64,000 nt of DNA from Terribacillus aidingensis (lineage in GTDB: Bacteria > Bacillota > Bacilli > Bacillales > Amphibacillaceae). The position numbers were made by a program, and so were the translations under genes. Under the pieces are notes generated by a model that saw nothing but the letters and a program-made list of their open reading frames with translations, was not told the DNA's origin and ran no database searches. This document shows, one piece after another, positions 61,519 through 64,000 of this stretch. Where the stretch lies: positions 248,001 through 312,000 of the forward strand of contig NZ_OBEK01000001.1 in NCBI RefSeq assembly GCF_900215625.1, given 5' to 3'. The stretch's first letter is position 1; each line of letters begins with the position of its first letter.

Positions 61519-63167
61519 GAATGTGTCAGTGCCTTTCTTTGTATCCAATTCATTATGGTAATAAATAAAATTGTAACGAATACCGTAATGACGGCCATGG
61601 ACATTCCTGCTCCAGCGTCGCCTTGTTCAAACTGACTATAGATGAACGTAGCGCTTGTGGAGACAGAAGGTGGGAGAATTAATAAGGATCCAACGAGCTC
61701 TCGCATAGAGATGATAAATGTCATAATCCAGCCTGCTAGAATTCCTTGTGCTAGTAATGGCAGCCAAATACGTATGAAGATGGTCAGTTTGCTCGTACCA
61801 TATACAGCATTGGAAGCGTGAATGGATTGATGAAGCTGACTTATTGACCCTTTTGTATACTGCACAGCATATGGCAGAAACAGCACGATGTAGGTTACAA
61901 TCGGCATCCATTTTGTGTTATAGATGGTTGCCGGAAGCCAGCGGGCATTCCAGAATATGATGAGCCCAACAACGAATACAATGCCAGGGATAATGTTCGG
62001 CATCATGCTGGTAAGATCCATCAATTTCTGTGGTTTATTAGATGCGTCTTTGATAGAAAGAGCGGTGAAGAGCCCGATGACAGCTGCAGCCGTTGCTGCA
62101 ACAAGTGCAAATCCAAAACTGTTCATTAAAGCATAAAATCCCTCAGAATGCAGACTGAATAATTCTATATAATGAGAGAACGTGATATTATCCCACTGCA
62201 AACCATCACCCCGCACTTTTAATAAAGATGTGGCGACAATGGAAAAGTAAGGGACACCGATGGAAAGCAGCAAAATGACAGTTACATAGAACCAAGAAAT
62301 GATCCGTACAGCTTGGCTGTCCTTTTTCGGTGCTGGGATACTTGATCGCCCGGAATGGATTCCATAGGCGTATCGCCGGCTTATGATGTTTTGCAAATAC
62401 CAGATCACCATGCAAACACTAAGCAAAATTAACGATAGGGAAGTAGCGGCTGAAATATTCACCGGCCAGCGAGACAAGTATTGATGTATTTCGGTTGTAA
62501 ACACATAAAATCCGATTTGCTTTCCAAAAGTGGCTGGTGTTCCGAATTCTGCCAATGTTTTAATGAAAATCAGCAGGGAAGCCATCGCATAAGTAGACAG
62601 CAGCAGCGGCAAGACAATGCGGATCCAATTCATAAATGGGCTGCGGCCATAGATATCAGCTGCATCTTGAAAAGAGCCGTTAATCCGTATAAGCGTGTTC
62701 CGCAGCATCAAATATAAAAATGGATACAAATGCATACTCATGATGAATACCATTCCTGCCAAACTGAAGAAGGAAGCAGGTGCAGGGACAGTGAAGATGC
62801 TTTCGTAGTAGCCGTTATGCTGCATAAACTGCATCCATCCCATGGAGCCGATATAAGGCGGTGTCATGAAAGGAATGGTAAAGACAATATCGAGCCAGTT
62901 TTTATTTGCGAATTGCGTTTTCGTTCGGATGATGGCAAGCGGCAAAGCAATAATCGTTGTGCCGAGAATGACGAGTAGTCCGAGAACGAAAGAATGCTCC
63001 ATCGTGGAGAGGATACGTTCATTGTGTAGTGCTTCTGAAAAAGCGGTAAAAGATAAGGTGCCTTCTTCGGTAAATGTGTAACCGAGCACCGCCAGAAGTG
63101 GTGCTGCAGCTAATAATCCCAGCAAGGCAAACAGCATCCAAAAGGGGATATGTTTGCTAATAAACAT
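61515..63167 (-). CDS. Fused ferric-type ABC transporter permease (FbpB/PhnU-like)
   Basis: 550 residues with about 12 membrane helices in two repeated halves. Each half carries an EAA-type loop (DIYGRSPFMNWIRIVLPLL and AVYGTSKLTIFIRIWLPLL), so one chain replaces two permease subunits, as in ferric-ion (FbpB) and 2-aminoethylphosphonate (PhnU/PhnV-related) transporters. GGAGG precedes the ATG. It follows the binding-protein gene by 17 bases. The ATPase subunit is not seen and may lie beyond the right edge. Substrate unresolved. Confidence 0.88.
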   Translation of the reverse strand: MFISKHIPFWMLFALLGLLAAAPLLAVLGYTFTEEGTLSFTAFSEALHNERILSTMEHSFVLGLLVILGTTIIALPLAIIRTKTQFANKNWLDIVFTIPFMTPPYIGSMGWMQFMQHNGYYESIFTVPAPASFFSLAGMVFIMSMHLYPFLYLMLRNTLIRINGSFQDAADIYGRSPFMNWIRIVLPLLLSTYAMASLLIFIKTLAEFGTPATFGKQIGFYVFTTEIHQYLSRWPVNISAATSLSLILLSVCMVIWYLQNIISRRYAYGIHSGRSSIPAPKKDSQAVRIISWFYVTVILLLSIGVPYFSIVATSLLKVRGDGLQWDNITFSHYIELFSLHSEGFYALMNSFGFALVAATAAAVIGLFTALSIKDASNKPQKLMDLTSMMPNIIPGIVFVVGLIIFWNARWLPATIYNTKWMPIVTYIVLFLPYAVQYTKGSISQLHQSIHASNAVYGTSKLTIFIRIWLPLLAQGILAGWIMTFIISMRELVGSLLILPPSVSTSATFIYSQFEQGDAGAGMSMAVITVFVTILFITIMNWIQRKALTHS

Positions 63168-63184
63168 CTGTCATTCCTCCAAAC

Positions 63185-64000
63185 TTACTGCACTAACTCT
63201 GTAAATTCTTTTAGTGTATCCTCTTGTTTCTTATCTGCTCCGTTCCAAGTCACTGGAATAGTAGGGATATCGCTCAGCTTCGCACGATTTTCCAGTGGTA
63301 TATCTGCGTTACTAGGAAGCAGATAAGCATCAGCAACGAGTTCCTGTGCTTCATCAGATGTTAGGAAATCAATGAATTCTTCGGCGCCTTCTTTGTTTTG
63401 GGCATCCTTCAGAATGGCGGCAGCACGAGGGCTTACAACTGTTCCGCTTTCTGGGTAATAGATATCGATTGGTTCACCTTTGTCTTTTGCTTTATAAGCC
63501 ATATAGTCAACAGCAGACACAACAACATCCTTACTGCCAGTGATTACAGATTCCAAAGCTGCTTTATTTGCGCCGGCAACAAGCAAGTCATTATCCTTCC
63601 AGCTCTCGATTGTATCCCAGCCATCTTCTTCTGTAGTCGTCAGCCCATACAAGAAATCGACTGCTGAACCAGAAGCAGTGGGGTCTGGCATGGTGACGCG
63701 GTTTTTCCACTCTTTATCACCAAATTCCTTCCAATCAGCATCCAGTTCGGATACATTGTCGGTGTTATAAGCGACGCCTAACACTGATGCGCTGTAAGCG
63801 GAATAATAATGTTCTGGATCGCTCCAATCTTTATTCATGCTTGCGTCATTCTCCGATTCATAGGGCTGCAGCTGATCATCTGCTTTCAGTCCTTCCATTG
63901 ATGGAACGGAGGCGAGGACGACAACGTCTGCGACTGGGTTATTTGCTTCGGCTTCCAATCTGGAAAGTACTTTTCCGGTGGTGCCTTGAAACATCTCCAC
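63185..64000 (-). CDS. Ferric-type ABC transporter substrate-binding protein, C-terminal part
   Basis: 271 residues to the window edge; the N-terminus and signal peptide lie beyond it. It has the iron(III)/phosphonate binding-protein pattern: LGVAYNTDNVSE, MPDPTASGSAVDFLYGL, VSPRAAAILKDAQN (family helix) and EEFIDFLTSDEAQELVADAYLLPS. The PTASG segment fits binding of an oxyanion or ferric complex. First gene of the coupled set binding protein, permease, MBL hydrolase, CYTH protein. Confidence 0.85.
   Translation of the reverse strand: MEMFQGTTGKVLSRLEAEANNPVADVVVLASVPSMEGLKADDQLQPYESENDASMNKDWSDPEHYYSAYSASVLGVAYNTDNVSELDADWKEFGDKEWKNRVTMPDPTASGSAVDFLYGLTTTEEDGWDTIESWKDNDLLVAGANKAALESVITGSKDVVVSAVDYMAYKAKDKGEPIDIYYPESGTVVSPRAAAILKDAQNKEGAEEFIDFLTSDEAQELVADAYLLPSNADIPLENRAKLSDIPTIPVTWNGADKKQEDTLKEFTELVQ

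Noticed and set aside
1-64000. CRISPR arrays, tRNA or rRNA genes, transposases
   Set aside because: No regular spaced repeats, cloverleaf-like sequences, rRNA blocks or transposase motifs were found on reading.

Overview
The window reads as chromosomal DNA of a low-G+C Gram-positive rod of the family Bacillaceae. The evidence is strong AGGAGG-type ribosome sites, frequent TTG/GTG starts, lipoprotein signal peptides, LXG toxins, ECF sigma/anti-sigma and PyrR regulation in Bacillus style, and candidate CodY, CcpA and Fur sites. A Terribacillus-like genus is only a guess. I saw no tRNA, rRNA, CRISPR array or complete insertion sequence.

Layout. 1-2 kb: end of a Gfo/Idh/MocA oxidoreductase and the RNA helicase dbpA. 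2.2-4.6 kb: a cyclic-di-GMP riboswitch with terminator ahead of a secreted pectate lyase. 4.7-9.8 kb: a nikABCDE/cntABCDF-type metal ABC transporter behind a Fur-box-like site. 10-14.3 kb: DUF421 membrane protein, NDxxF lipoprotein, pyrrolidone-carboxyl peptidase and S9 peptidase. 14.4-23.7 kb: a peptide-scavenging block (amidohydrolase, Lrp/AsnC regulator, M42 aminopeptidase, D-aminopeptidase DppA, dipeptide transporter DppBCDFE) with CodY-like boxes. 24.6-31.8 kb: an accessory island of DUF262-HNH protein, MutT-like Nudix, PLD-nuclease/helicase/DUF3427 and NERD-helicase, which looks like a defence island.

32-37 kb: two tandem LXG nuclease-toxin/immunity modules of EsaD-EsaG (YezG) type. The first toxin gene is broken by a deletion and by inversion of its central segment. 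37-48 kb: BASS transporter, orphan histidine kinase, a glycine riboswitch controlling a CycA-type permease, CPCC protein, a glycerate locus (CdaR regulator, GntP permease, glycerate kinase) and NhaC antiporter. 48-53 kb: ECF sigma/anti-sigma pair and codBA behind a PyrR-type attenuator. 53-60 kb: a frameshifted response regulator, a second T7SS toxin locus (DUF5344, LXG glycine-zipper toxin, DUF443 immunity, DUF4176), then on the other strand a DUF5082/DUF5344 pair with no LXG gene, a small membrane protein and a Bax-inhibitor-1 protein. 59.6-64 kb: a translationally coupled operon of ferric-type ABC binding protein, fused permease, MBL-fold hydrolase and a secreted CYTH-like protein.

The observations most worth following up are the inverted segment inside the LXG toxin, the defence-like island, the secreted CYTH/MBL/ABC operon, the toxin-less DUF5082/DUF5344 set, and four RNA- or metal-controlled switches (c-di-GMP to pectate lyase, glycine to permease, PyrR to codBA, Fur to nik/cnt). 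All family assignments come from reading the sequence; no database search was run.
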